From Hybos culiciformis (Eukaryota; Arthropoda; Insecta; Diptera; Hybotidae): 64,000 bases of DNA. Where the stretch lies: NCBI GenBank assembly GCA_964007475.1, contig OZ023273.1, positions 112,391,812 to 112,455,811 of the forward strand. The letters run 5' to 3'. The notes under the pieces are model-generated. The model made no database searches and was not told where the DNA came from. It saw nothing but the letters and a program-made list of their open reading frames with translations. This document shows positions 1-12,800 of the stretch, piece by piece (the first letter of the stretch is position 1; every line of letters begins with the position of its first letter). The translations under genes were made by a program, and so were the position numbers.

Positions 1-72
1 TTAAATATTACAGCCACGAGTATTTATGTATTATAACTTTTAGTTAGTTACTTATAAACATTTTAAATTTAG

Positions 73-123
73 CTTGTTGATCCTCCGTATCAAGAAAATA
101 TAATCTTATTATGGGAAACCAAA
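73..123 (+). CDS. Candidate internal exon (weak)
   Basis: An AG at 71-72 after an A/T-rich tract is followed by 51 bases that are open in phase 0 (peptide LVDPPYQENIILLWETK) and then GTAAAA. The composition is richer than the surroundings and the codons look protein-like, but the donor is weak and I do not recognise the peptide. It could be the penultimate exon of a gene entering from the left. It could equally be chance. Confidence 0.2.
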
Positions 124-449
124 GTAAAAAAAAAAACCATGCAAAAATCTTTGTGGTTTTTGAAAACCAAGTTATTGTAGAATTTTAAGAAAAAAATGAA
201 CATTTCTAATAATAAATACAAGAATATGATGTTTATATTTATATTTCAACCAATTTTATATGTATTCTTACAAACATTCTTGTTTTAGTTATGTATATCG
301 TGTGTGTATGTAAAAGTTTAAAAAACGAAAGAGACGTAATTTCATATATTTTTTTAAGATGAATTATCATGTTATCATAAGTCTCGTGATAAATTGTCTA
401 AAATACTAATAAATTTTCAAAGTTTCGTTTCTTGATTCTTGCTTTCTAG

Positions 450-514
450 GTCACTGGCATCGTCCTCATGTTATTAACTCAATCCCCAAAGAAAATTGGA
501 AGGAATTTTATTAA
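450..514 (+). CDS. Candidate 3'-terminal exon (weak)
   Basis: A good pyrimidine-rich tract (from about 424) ends in an AG at 448-449. The following bases read, from the third base, HWHRPHVINSIPKENWKEFY and then TAA at 512-514. The island is clearly less AT-rich than its flanks. A second frame (GTC ACT GGC...) is also open to a later stop, and that one would join the candidate exon at 73-123 in phase. The family is not recognised. The two frames compete, so the reading is uncertain. Confidence 0.25.
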
Positions 515-3284
515 ATTGGGTATGCACATCTGAAGACGTGATAAGAACATGTGAAATTTTTTTAAATTTTAAATAAGATTAATAGTGTTAAAAATCTGAC
601 CGTAATTTATAGATTTCTTAAGTTTTTCAGTAAACAAAATAGTATTCACTTCTCTTTTCTTTTTTTTACTTCGGACAATTATTTCAGGATTAATATGAAA
701 TACGCATAACATCCTATTTTAATTAGATCAAGCTTACAGCTGTTTGCAGAAATAATTTTTAAACATTTATAAAAGTGTAAAATGCTGTTAGATATTTTTA
801 ACTTTTTGCAATAATTCGTGGATGAAAATTTAATAGATTTGTTTAATAGTAAAAAATAATATAGGAATAGGACTATAATAATACATACCTTAAATTCCAA
901 TTTAATGATGCGAATAGTTATTTGAAGGTTCCCAAAATTAAATATTTTGGGTTAAATTGATTTACACATGAATAGATTTTGAAAATGTCAACTTTTAGTT
1001 ATAATATATATAAAATATTGTATATGTTTACATCTAAAAAAAATTGTGATAATTTTTCATTAAAAATGATAACAGAGTACAGAGTTAACATGTTGTAAAT
1101 GTACCTATATGCAATCATAAATTTTTATTGATGTTTAATCAAGAAAATTAAGAGAAAGAAAATTAAGAGGAAAATTCCCGATAAATTTTTAAGTTAAAAT
1201 AACAGTCGTGAAAACTTATTGTTATGACAATATTATTTGAATTTAATGGATTTATAATTTTAAAAATAAAATATAATAATTCGGTAATGTTGATCGTATT
1301 AACTATCAGAATTTCTTCAATAGTGATGTGGAATTGAAACTTCAAAAATAGAAATTTTTGAGAAGTTTTATATACATAAAGTTTTATTTTTTTTATAACA
1401 TTGATAATGTCTGTAATACTTAATTTAATTCCGCGTCTAATTTACTTTAAACAAATGAAACTGTTTATTTTCTATCTAAATTTGTGACAGATGCAATACA
1501 TGTTTTCCATAATTTTTATTTTAATTCCGCTGGATTTTGTAATACTATGAAATTCATTGAATTATTAAAAAAGAAAAACTAAAATAAAATCTAATTTTTT
1601 TAGACCTTTCATGTTTTCATCATAAAATTTAATATGTTCATCAACGTGAAATTGTAAGGTTTTCATTTTGACATATAAATTTATATGTAATAAATATTTT
1701 TTTTCATTTTATGGAATAAAATTTTCTCCAAAGTATCATGTTTGCTCAACTATTAACTATTATTTTTTTGTAATCGCATTGTTGAGGATATACAACAAAA
1801 AATAAATGAAATAATTTATAGAATTATTTTTTGAGAGTTAGGTTAAAAAAGAATATTTCTGATGAGTATCATAACAGAGTAGTGTAGTATATGAAAAAGT
1901 ATAGTTTTGAGTAAAACGTATTTCAAGTTTTTTTAAAAAAATTAAAATTTGTATGAAGTTTCATGTAAATAAATGCAATATTTTCATATTTATCGTATAA
2001 AACATCCTAGGATCAAGATTTTCAAAAATAGAGAACAGTTTTACTGATAAAGTCGATTACAGGAATCCAATGGTGCTATAATCGAATAACAGTGTATAAC
2101 TATCATACATTATTGTTATACTGAGCAGCCGATTTGTTAAAAATTAGTAACGTATAGCTTTTATATTGAATTTGTAATTATTTTCGTAATTACAAAGATC
2201 TAGTTATTAAATCTTGTATTTGACACGTTTGGTTAAAAATATATAGACTAATTTTTGCTAGCTTATTTCGAATCGATCAGGAAGATATAAAAAATTTTAT
2301 ATTTTTGAAAGCATAATTGTGAGAACGAAACGATGGATTATACGGTAAACAGAATTGTAGATTCAAGCTACAAATGACTGTCAAAAAAAAACCATTGTAC
2401 ATTTATGCAAATGACATTTCATATATTATTGTCGCTAGAATAACTATATCTTTTAGTCTGAATTTGTTTTGCAGCATTATGAATTGTAACTAGTTTCTCA
2501 ATTTGTTATAAATTTTAATGCTTTCGGTAAACAGAATTCTGACTTAGTTTTTACTATATAATAATACTTTCAACTGGATCCTGTTCACATACGACATTGG
2601 ACTAGTTTATACATTATGCATACACCAATTGACATTTTCCTGTTTATTTTCGAAGTTTATTTTCAACATAAATAAAACTTAATTAAAATTTATATTAAAT
2701 TAACCTTTTTTACGAAAACTTACATAAATTTACTATAAATATATGATACTTATATACTAATGTGTATATCCAATACAGAATACATATTTTTATTTATTGA
2801 ACCAAATAAATTATTGTTGTCGTAAGGTTATTAAAATTTGTGCCACAATAATTATCGGATCGAAAATTTTATACTTATTTATGTTTTATAGATTTATTAT
2901 ACTTATTATTATTTTTATTTTTTTTTATTTCTTTTCAAGATCAACTTTCATTCTTATAATAACATGAATTAGGAATAAAAAAAAGAGATATAATAACCAA
3001 AAATGCCTATATAATTTATTATTAAAAGTTTTGAAAATTATTGTGGTAAATATAATTTTATATAATTCTGAAATAAGTTAAATTCATTTAAAGGGGTTTC
3101 TATTTTAAAAAGTAAATTGTACAGGAGTACGAGATTAATTTAGTGGGCTTGACTTATAATTTTCATTCGTAAATAGAGTATAATAAGTTTTATGCTAGTA
3201 TCAGGAAATTTATATTTTTTTAATTTAAATTTCCCGTATGTTAAAAAAAAGGGTGGAAAAAAATTCTCAAAAATGTGATTTTAT

Positions 3285-3709
3285 CAGAGTTAAAAATTTT
3301 ATTTTTTTCACTCCTTCGCTCCATTCTTTGCAAAGGAAATAAAAAATAAATAAATTAAATCGCTCTTTGGGAACGAAATTTTAAAAAAAATTGTTTTGCT
3401 CCCAAAATAAAAATAAAAAAAACGAACAATAAATTACGCTCTTTGGGAATGAAATATTGTTGTTTATTTATTTCACTCCTTGTAGAACATTTTGTTAGGG
3501 AGTGAAAAAAAAAAAATTTTTTTTTCGATCTTTACTAGGTATAGAAAATAAAAACAAAACAAAAATCGCTCTTGGGAGTGAAATAATTTATTTTTATTTT
3601 TTCGTTCCCTAAGAGAGAATTTTTAAAATATCGTTTAAAATATTATTTATTAGATCGTTTTCATGAAGAGCAATAAGAGTGAAATAATAAAATAAAATTT
3701 TTAACCCTG
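3285..3709. mobile_element. hAT-type nonautonomous element (425 bp)
   Basis: The ends are CAGAGTTAAAAATTTTAT and, inverted, CAGGGTTAAAAATTTTAT. The element is flanked by a perfect 8-bp duplication GATTTTAT at 3277-3284 and 3710-3717. CAGRG ends with 8-bp duplications are the hallmark of hAT transposons. The interior is noncoding and built from variants of a motif like CGCTCTTTGGGAACGAAAT in both orientations, so the whole element can fold back extensively. There is no transposase, so it would depend on a relative elsewhere. Confidence 0.85.
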
Positions 3710-6272
3710 GATTTTATCTTGATTAACTGAAGGATTATCACGAAATTTTCCTCATATAATGTTTTGAAATTTTGTCGCATAAAATTTAAATAATCAATAT
3801 TGTTACTAATATTTATCTTGATAGAATAACTTAAATAACTTATCTTGATAGAATAACTTAAATAACTTATCTTGATAGAATAACTTAAATTTACATAAAT
3901 ACAAAATATTTAAATGTTTATAGATAGCTAAAATAATATTGACTTTCACTCTGTAATCGTATAATTTAAATGAGTTTATCTCAAATCAAATCTGAAAAAA
4001 ATATAAAAAAATGTTTATCAGTTTTTGTTTTCATCTTTCAACAATTTTGCTTTTTTCTCTAAACAACTTTAAAGTACCGATTAATGTCAAAAAGATGATA
4101 ATTTCTATTAAAACTTTTTTATCACTTAAACTTGGTTTATTAGCATAAGCAAAAATTTGGCACAAATGGCAGATTCTTTTCTTCCAATAAAAAAAAATAA
4201 TAAGCTGGAAGTTTCAAACCAGTTTATAGAATTTTCATTATCATCATGCCAGTGTCTGATAAGATATAAACTCGCAGTTGGCTGACATAAGGCACACTTA
4301 GCACATAATAATAATTATTTAAAGATATTTATACATATTTCTCAGTTTTTTATTTTAGTGAACCTTAACTGCAAACGGAACCTTTTGTTAAGAATCTTTT
4401 TTTTTTTTCAGTGTAAGACTCTATTCCCACTTTTTCCAAGGTTTATAAATTCTTTCCCTATTATTTAGTTTTTCTATAAATTTTTAAACTTCAAAATTTT
4501 TTGTTGAACATTTCATGTACGTAACAGTAGGAGTTTTAGATTCTTCGTGCTATACTTTAAATATACTGATATAATCGTTTAAGTATCCACCAATCACGTC
4601 GTGGAAAGTTTACCAAATTTAAAGAAATTTTGAGATCGAATAAACATTAAATTAATTGCAATAATTATGTCAACATAGCAATAACAATGTCCTATAATCC
4701 AACATTATGTATATTTTTTATACAATACTATTTTTGGCCAAAAAAATTAATTTATTTAACATTATTTTATCTTTTTTAGTAGAACTCACAAAAATTTAAC
4801 ATAATTGTACATTATTAATATAATAATATATAATACCTACTATATGATAATATTGTATACAGTAATATAAAAATATTATGTAATATAATAATAAAATTAA
4901 ATTACCCGGTAAATAAAATTAAAAAATAAATATTTGTGGTAAATGTAGGTGTATTTTAACTTTTTAAATGTTCATTTACATAATAACAGAACTGATTGAT
5001 AGAGATGCACATAAAATACTTTATTGTCTTTTTATTTAAATTTAAATATTTGTTAAAATAAAACATATTAAAAAATAAGCAAAAAGTACAAAATTATAAG
5101 TATTAAAAATTTTAAAATTTAATTTCTATACAAAATAAATAATTTTATTGATAGCTAATTTATTTTATTGCTCTATATATTTCTAATTGAAACTGGTAGA
5201 ATCCTGCGAGGTAGAAGTGTATTTTTGAGCGTAATTTGTCAAGTAAGTATATTTTTTTATGAACAATATAGGTACATCCATCAACTTTTGTTGATGTCAA
5301 ATTATGCAATTTTACAATTTTTACTTTTTACTAACATATTTAATGTTTTACGCAATAAAAATGTATTCAAACTGGGCTTTCGGTTGGTTTACTATAGAAT
5401 ATATGTACATTAAATATATATGTAGGTAGATTCCAAAAAAAACCAAAAAGCAGCAATACAGTACTTGCACCAAACATATTATATAATTATAATTGAAATA
5501 TTCGATAATATTTGATTGATGACACGAAAAAGTGATGAAGTTTCATTTATTTTCTTTATTCACACTTAAAAGCTTATAATATTTTGGTGATTTCCCTTAA
5601 AATGTCAAATCAAAAGTAAAATAACTTCTTTGTCATTCACCATTGAAAAAACAAAATATATAATATATATAAAGATTTCTTAACAAAAAATAAAAGAAAT
5701 TTATGTACAAGTTCTGTGTAGATGTATGATAATATTTTCTTTAAGTATCTATATAAAAATATGATATCATGATTACATGTATATTTTTTCAAAGTTGATA
5801 AATAGAATCAATATAAATTTATTGCCAGTCACCTAACATAATGGCACTTTATGATTTATAGAATCAATAAATTTTTCATATTTAAAAAAAAATATTTTGT
5901 CTTGAATAAAAAAAAAATTTTAAATTTTTCATGAACCATTATTATGAATTTCCCAAAAATATACCTATATAAATACACTTCATAATAACATCTATCTATT
6001 TATATTTGATAAGAAATGAAAAACATAATTCTTTTTCTTTTTCATAAATAAAAAATAAATAAAATATTTTTCTTAAAATTGTTTGTTAACTTGGCATTTT
6101 CAAAATATCTTCAAAAAAAAAACATTTTAATTATTTGTTCTTGAAAGAGAAGATCAGATATTTTTCGTTGAAAATATTAATTTAAAACTATTAATTTTTT
6201 ATAAGAAATAATTTTTGTACTTCTATAGTGTATGTGTAAATCATAAGTATTTAACAATTCGAAGTTAAAAGC
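3710..6272. other. AT-rich noncoding stretch
   Basis: Apart from the 27-bp tandem repeat at 3814-3890 I see no structure. An open stretch near 5168-5242 ends at a good donor-like CAAGTAAGT but has an in-frame stop just after the only upstream acceptor, so I do not call an exon. Confidence 0.55.
3814..3890. repeat. 27-bp tandem repeat, about 2.8 copies
   Basis: The unit TATCTTGATAGAATAACTTA plus AATAACT begins at 3814, 3841 and 3868. The first two copies are identical, and the third breaks down after AACTTAAAT. Identity this high implies a recent local duplication. Confidence 0.9.
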
Positions 6273-6365
6273 TTTTAATACGTTGGGGATCGTTATGTTG
6301 TATTTAGTGCTATAGAATTTAGATCACTAAATGGAGTATTATATGCGTCAATACACATGCAATCA

Positions 6366-6466
6366 TTTAGATGCATCTGCGTAAATAATGAAAAAATTTA
6401 GATGCATCAGCGTCTATAATGAAAAAATTTAGATGCATCAGCGTAAATAATGAAATCATTTAGATG
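6366..6466. repeat. 31-bp tandem repeat, about 3.3 copies
   Basis: TTTAGATGCATCAGCG starts at 6366, 6397, 6428 and 6459, an exact 31-bp period. The array occupies the same place in this element as an unrelated 28-bp array (44550-44615) in the second copy. Confidence 0.9.
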
Positions 6467-6619
6467 TTTCGTATTGAATATTACGTAATACCTAAACAAA
6501 CATAATATCTCTCACAATATTTCAATACAGCCAAATACAAAAAAAAAAAAAGAGAAAAAATGAGAAGAAAAAATATTCTCTCTTTGCAACTACCTCTCCC
6601 CTATGCATTAAAACAGTAT

Positions 6620-6736
6620 ATTGGATATGTAAACAAAATTTGTTATTCAACTCGTTCTGTATTTACACATAAATACAATGTGTTTTTGTGTATACAGAAC
6701 TCTTAATTAATAACAAATTTAGTTTACATATACAAT
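6620..6736. repeat. Long hairpin, arms about 55 bp
   Basis: ATTGGATATGTAAACAAAAT at the left pairs with the inverse of the sequence ending TTACATATACAAT at the right, with mismatches. Its counterpart in copy B is at 45620-45797. Confidence 0.8.
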
Positions 6737-6749
6737 AATCTACTATTAA

Positions 6750-8857
6750 CTGATCAAATTAAATTTTTATAAAAGCAAAAAAATGAATTTTGATGAAAAT
6801 TTGTACATATGGGTATAGATAGAATTAGAGAAACCTAAAACGGGCTTCATACTTAATTTATGAGGAACTGTTCTATATTTTTTTATTAAAAAATTAGGAT
6901 TCAAAAAATTTCGTGTAATGTGTTGTTTTATTATAATTATTTCAACAATAAATACGTTATTCTGTCAACTGAATAATTATCCATCAAAAATAAATTTGTT
7001 ATACATATTCACATAATAATATATTATGTTTGATGAATGGATTTTGAAATTAATCAAATTATATTTATAGATAATATACAACTGCTTATACATAATATCG
7101 AATTTTTAGATGTTGTACAATGTTCATATTGTACATATTTTGTATAGTATATTATTCAGGAATGTTAGCGAAATAACCATTCAATTAACTGTACTTGTTT
7201 TCAGAAGAATAATTATTATAATATGCTTCAAAATGCAAATTAAAGAAATGATTAAGAATTTTAACAATAACAAATTAAGACTTAAAAATTATTTTGATTT
7301 TAATTAGATATTCAATATCATCATACCATTTTATATTATCTCTAAATCTTACCTTATGTTCAAAAATTAGTTAAGTAATATTTTTGGAATATTTTGTGAG
7401 GTTCGAATACGATTATCCAAACAATTTTATTCCTTAAGCAGGAAAAGTTATTTTAATTTTTTATTTTTTTTGTAATTTTAATTATATAATCAATCTGATT
7501 GATTTAAAAAAAAAAACTATTGACTGGTGTCAATGTTTTAAAAGTTTAATCAAAAACAAAATTAAAAATTTTTTCAACAACAGACTTTAACCAAAAAAAA
7601 TAATTTTTTTTTTCTTCTTCCATATTTTTTTTTTTTAATTTAATTTACAGAAATAATATTATGTAAATATAAAGCATATTGTATGTATCTTTTTACAGGT
7701 AATGTTTATTTTATTTAAAATATGAAAAAAAAAAATACCTACAATGTTGTAATAAATTATATACTTTATTATAATATAATCATAAATGGATTTTCCATTC
7801 AATGTAATTTCCACTATCAATCGAATTATATTATTATCAATTCTTTTCCATTCATTTGTACTTCATAAATAAAAGATGATTGAATGCGACTGAATGAAGA
7901 ATTTAGTGAAAGAATTTCACATTTGTGTCTGCATTGTTCACAAATTTGTATAATAAATTCCAAAATTTATTGATTTAAAAAAATATGTATTTTTTTTATT
8001 TAATTCAAATGTAAATTGAATTCGCTTTTCAAAGAAACTGTATAGGCAAGTTGCCTCAAATAATAATTAATCAAATATTTTGATTGAATCAAAAATTCAG
8101 AATAAGAAAATTTTATTAAAGAAAAAGTATATATGTTAATATTTAGAAAAAAATTGGGCTGCATTTAAGTGGTGTAAGTCAGTCACCAGTATAATTCGTT
8201 TTTATTAAGGGAACTTATCATTTAATTAATATGAGATGCTTGCAGTTTAAAATGAAATAAAATAGAGTCATATTTATAAAACTAAGGCGACTACGCAAAA
8301 CTAAAGATCTATGCAAAAGAACTCCAGATTCCTGAAAAATAAAAATTGTTAATAAATTTATTTAACTTAAGTTTTAAATAAATAAAAAATAAAAAAATAA
8401 TGTTTAAAGTTTAACAAATAAATTAAAATAAATTGAATTCGGCAAATAATTATTTTGTTTAAAAAAGTTCAATTTATACATAAAAAAAAAAACATTGTGC
8501 ATGAAATTCGATATATTTAAAAAAAAAACCTATAGCTGTAATAAAAGTATCTAGTGTAGTTAGTGAGTATGTATAAAAAGACTTGAAAATTCCAAAAAAA
8601 AAAGTATTAAATCTTTTAGTTGAGTTCTGCAGATGTAGTTAAATATGATTTAAAAACTGTTTTTATGAAAGTGCAGAATTTTTTTGTAATTTAATTATTA
8701 CTTGAAATATTTTGTTCACAATAATTAACATCTATTTTGTTTTCTTTTCACAAAACCTGTCCTGGATGGATTTTAAAATTTTTAATATAATACGAGTATG
8801 TATAAAAAATGCCTTTTTCACAAATTTAGAAAAACAAATATGTATATTTATTTATTT
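6750..8857. other. AT-rich noncoding stretch
   Basis: Low-complexity A/T-rich DNA with many homopolymer tracts. I see no gene, RNA or mobile element that I can support. Confidence 0.6.
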
Positions 8858-8865
8858 TTCCAAGG

Positions 8866-9819
8866 CAGGGCCGGCTCAAGACTAAATAGAGCCCTAGGCA
8901 AACTTTTTAATGGCGCCCCTAAATAGATTATGAAGTTAATAAACTTTTGTTTTACTTTCTGAATCAATCTATATATCGCGACTTCCATAAAAAAGTAAGC
9001 TGCTTGTAACGTGTCCTTTGTCTGTTCCAAATAGGCTCCTAAACTTGTCTTTGTTTCAGGTCGGGGTCGTTATAGGCTGTTTTAAAATTTGTTAACTTCC
9101 TACCCAGCGACCACCGCCTGGGGGAGAACTTCAAAAGTTTGTCCGATTTCATTGAAAGTTGGTACATAAAAATGATTAATACACAAATTTCGTAACAAAA
9201 AATTAAACACAAATTTAGTTTGGTTTCGAAACCTGTTTCAGGGAAAAATTTCATATAATTTAATTGAATAAGTAGAAATGATAAATCCCTTTATATTATT
9301 TCCCAAATTTATAAAATAACTAGCTCCTGTAATTGTCTATCAATCTAACAACAGAAATTCCACTTAGAAATAAATAAATAAAAATTATTCGGAGTCCGTA
9401 GCTAAGCACGGCTATATTATATAAATGTCACATCGTTGAAAGGTAAAATAACGCCGAGCAGCAGCAAAACCACAAGCAACGTGTGGCTGTTTACGGCTAG
9501 TATAATTGTTCATTATGATTATAATTTTTTATTCGAAATTCGCATACTATATGCTCAGAAATATTAAATTCCTAACTTTAGAAGACTGTTCTTTTATTTA
9601 ACTATGGTTAACTGTAGTTAGGTTCTGAATATATATAGGCTTCTGATAAAATAATTTACTAGTATCAATCTAAACCCCTAACGCAGAAGTAAAAATAAGG
9701 TTTCTATATTTTCGGTATTTTAGTTGGAAGATTTAAGTAATTTTAGCGCCCTATGCAAAGGCAATTATTTCAGCGCCTCAGGCAAGGGCCTTGCTCGCCT
9801 GTAGCTTGAGCCGGCCCTG
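8866..9819. mobile_element. hAT-type element carrying a Helitron (954 bp)
   Basis: Both ends read CAGGGCCGGCTCAAG inward and are flanked by a perfect 8-bp duplication TTCCAAGG (8858-8865 and 9820-9827). This is a classic hAT signature. Subterminal GCGCCCC and GCGCC(T) motifs are also shared by the two ends. There is no transposase reading frame. About 530 bp of its interior is a Helitron inserted later (8968-9500). Confidence 0.92.
8968..9500 (+). mobile_element. Nonautonomous Helitron, complete copy (533 bp)
   Basis: It starts TCTATATATC after an A and ends CTAG before a T, the A^T insertion pattern of Helitrons with no target duplication. Near the 3' end the hairpin CCACA-AGCAACG-TGTGG is followed by about ten bases and then CTAG, as the family requires. 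Internal sequence (TGTCTGTTCC.AATAGGCTCC, GTCCGATTTCATT, CAAATTTCGTAACAAAAAAT, GGAGTCCGTAGCTAA) matches the copies at 19257-21147. No Rep/helicase is encoded. Confidence 0.8.
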
Positions 9820-9827
9820 TTCCAAGG

Positions 9828-12800
9828 ATTAAGCATATGAAAACTAATTTTTAAGACAACAGCATAAGTTTTTATTTTAAAATGTAATAAAGAAGTGAAC
9901 ATTATTTAATTCAAATATAATTAAAACTTATTTATTTTATAATACATTCTCTTTACTTTCTTGTTAGCATAATGCTATTAATTAGGGAAAACTATTTGCT
10001 AACGTTATATGAATATGTCGCACTATTATTAAATTATTGTTGTATAAATGGTGAATACACGGGTTCTTTTGCTTTCAAATTTTCTTAAAGCTTTATTTAT
10101 GAATTTTTTTTTATTTCGAATTTTGTGGTTTTTATTGCAAAATTTTTTTTTAAATAAACAAGAATGTGTAGTTATTTATTTTTTTGTTTAACAAATTCCA
10201 GAGAATTCTGATCTTCTATAAGCTTCATGCACACAAATAAGTTGTAAGCTTGCAAAGTTTTTCAGAAAAATCATTATAATTCTCAAGATTTTCCAGTTAC
10301 CAATAAAATTGAGAATTTCATTGTAAATTGAAACCCTGTAAATGTAAAAGAACAATATATATGTAAAATTATTTTATGCTATAAAAAAGTAAATAATGTG
10401 CATATAAAAATGGTTAAAGAAAATTCTCTCTTGATGAAAAAATAGACTTATATTTTAATGTTTTTTTCTTTCAGTAAAATATAATGCAACTTTTTTAACT
10501 TAAAATATACTAATAAATTTAATTATCCGGAAAATTATTTTTTTTATTTAATTTTGTTTGCAATCGCAATGCTCTGAACAAAAAGGGTGGGTTAATATAT
10601 TATATTTTGTCTGAATTTAAAAATTAAAATGTGTGTATATTATGTTAATTAATATAATTTATTAAATTCTTTATAACTTTCAAAGAAAAAAACATAATAA
10701 AACTTTTTTTTAACTATAAAAAAATTTATTTAACTTGGTTAATATATATTTTATTATTTATTGGCAATGTAACGTCAATAATTATTAATACGTTTGTCTA
10801 TTTCTATAGTTTCAGAACTCTGTAAAAACGTAGCTCACTTCTTCTAAATAGGCAAAAGAATTATGATATTTAGTTATTTTGTTGAAAATAATAAAAATTA
10901 AGATATTGAGTACCTAATCTGCTAAAACGAAAAAATATTCAATTTCCAATCGCTTTCTTTTCTTTTATGAAGTTATCTTTATATCGTAATTATAATCAAA
11001 CAAAAATCCTAATTAAATTAGTTATCTGGTTTTGAATATTTTTCGCAGAATAGTATCAATCAAAAAATGATGATTAATCAATGTTTTCTTAACCAAAGCA
11101 CATATGTAGCATTTATTCATTTCCATCATGCATGCATAAAGTACTTAATGTGTTTTTTAATTATATGCTGGGCTTTAAAAATTTATTTTTTTTATTTTAT
11201 TTGAATTGAATAAATGTGTATTTATTCAAATTTTAGTACTTATAAATAAATTATATTTTACACGTAATGTGTACTTATAAGAAATAATTTCTTTTATTAT
11301 TATGTATAGGTACCTTTTCTATACCGCATACAAACGTGATATGAAATATTTTCATATATAGTTAATACAATTTCTATGCCCACATTATTCTAAATTTTAT
11401 AACATCATTTTCTTTTCCCGCAAGCCACTGAAAACTGAAATAAACAATTTTTTTTTCTATTTTACGTATACTCTTTAAGTAACTTCTTACTGAATTACAA
11501 ATTTTAATCTTTAAATCACATCATAAATAATTCTAGAATATTTGTAGAACTTACCATATAATACACTTCAAATATTATAAATTTTATTTATACATTCATT
11601 ATATCTTTTTTGTGTTATAGAGAATTCATTTTAAATTTACTTTCAAAATTTTTGAATTAATCTTTCAATAAATTAAAAGGTGTAAAAAAGATAATTGATT
11701 ACAAATTTCCTTTTTTCCATCTTTAGTATTTTGAGTGAAAATCTTTAGTGATAAGATTCTGGTGATGACTTATGACCTATAATCGTTTTGTGTGACTATT
11801 TAAAGCTCAAAACTAGTTCTGTTTATTTCATAACATCTTCTTACGTTTGTATTACCCGTTTTAACTCTTTAAGTAATTTGACCCGCTTTCAAAAAACGGC
11901 CGAAATATTTGACTAACATATATTTTTTCATTAATTTTTACAGGCAAGTTTAATAATGTATACTTAAATTCTTATCAATGTCAAACCAGCTGAGCGATTA
12001 AGCAATTTCTTAAAGATAAAGAAGAATTATATGAAACTCAAAACGTTATTGTACATAATACTTATGAAAATGTTGGCTTAAAATGCTTCTACACACATAT
12101 TTTTTTTATTTTTAATAAAAACTAACATCATACTAACATATGATTCGGAAAATTTCATAAAAGTCTATATGCTTATTCAAACTTTTGAAACTTGAAAACA
12201 ATAAAATACATTTCATCCGTAAAATGAATTCTGATTTGACTGATTATTTGAATATTTTAACAAAAAAAAAACTTTTTCAGTGACTCTCTAAGTATCACGA
12301 ACTCATATTAATTTTTCCACATATTTGTATTGAAAAAAAAAATATGAATTTTCCGCAAATGATTTTTACATTCATTTATTTTCATTTTTCCTAATTCTTT
12401 AGCTCCATGAAAACATTATTCCTAAAAAAAAAAAAATTTCAGCGCGCATAAAAAATTTTCTCGTATAACTACACGAATATCTTAACCAAAGAATACAATC
12501 ATTAAAAGTTTAATTCCATTATAAAAGGAACATAAAATACAATAAAAATCATACTTCAAAGTTATAAATCGCCATCATTTTAGTTTTTTTTGTGATGAAT
12601 GAAGTTTATGAGACGTTTATTGTAATATATGTTTGTTGTTTGATTATTTCATATTTTGCTGTAAGATATTTAGAGAGCTACATTTAACCGAGTGTTGTTA
12701 GAAAAAAAATATATTTTTATTTATTATATTGCATTTTCATCTTCAAGATTCATTGGTTTAATAAAATTTTTTTTGGGTGAGAGAACAAAGGGACTAAAAC

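Larger units (their letters stand above)
1..3276. other. AT-rich noncoding stretch, mostly featureless
   Basis: I see no long reading frame, repeat or transposon end here. The exception is a pair of more complex segments at 73-123 and 450-514, listed separately as weak exon candidates. The rest is low-complexity A/T-rich DNA with frequent homopolymer runs, like most of the first 52 kb. Confidence 0.6.
6273..6749. mobile_element. Hairpin-containing repeat, copy A (477 bp)
   Basis: It is alignable over its left about 95 bp, its middle and its right end with the repeat at 44451-45810. Shared words include CAATACACATGCAAT, CACAATATTTCAATACAG, CTCTCCC.ATGCA and the terminal AATCTACTATTA. It holds a 31-bp tandem array (6366-6466) and a long imperfect hairpin (6620-6736). 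I see no coding capacity, no classic terminal inverted repeats and no obvious target duplication, so the class is unknown. Ends were set by where the two copies stop aligning. Confidence 0.7.

Noticed and set aside
5154..5242. Possible exon ending in CAA|GTAAGT
   Set aside because: The only upstream acceptor (AG at 5153-5154) leaves a stop in each frame that reaches the donor, and the peptide is hydrophobic noise.
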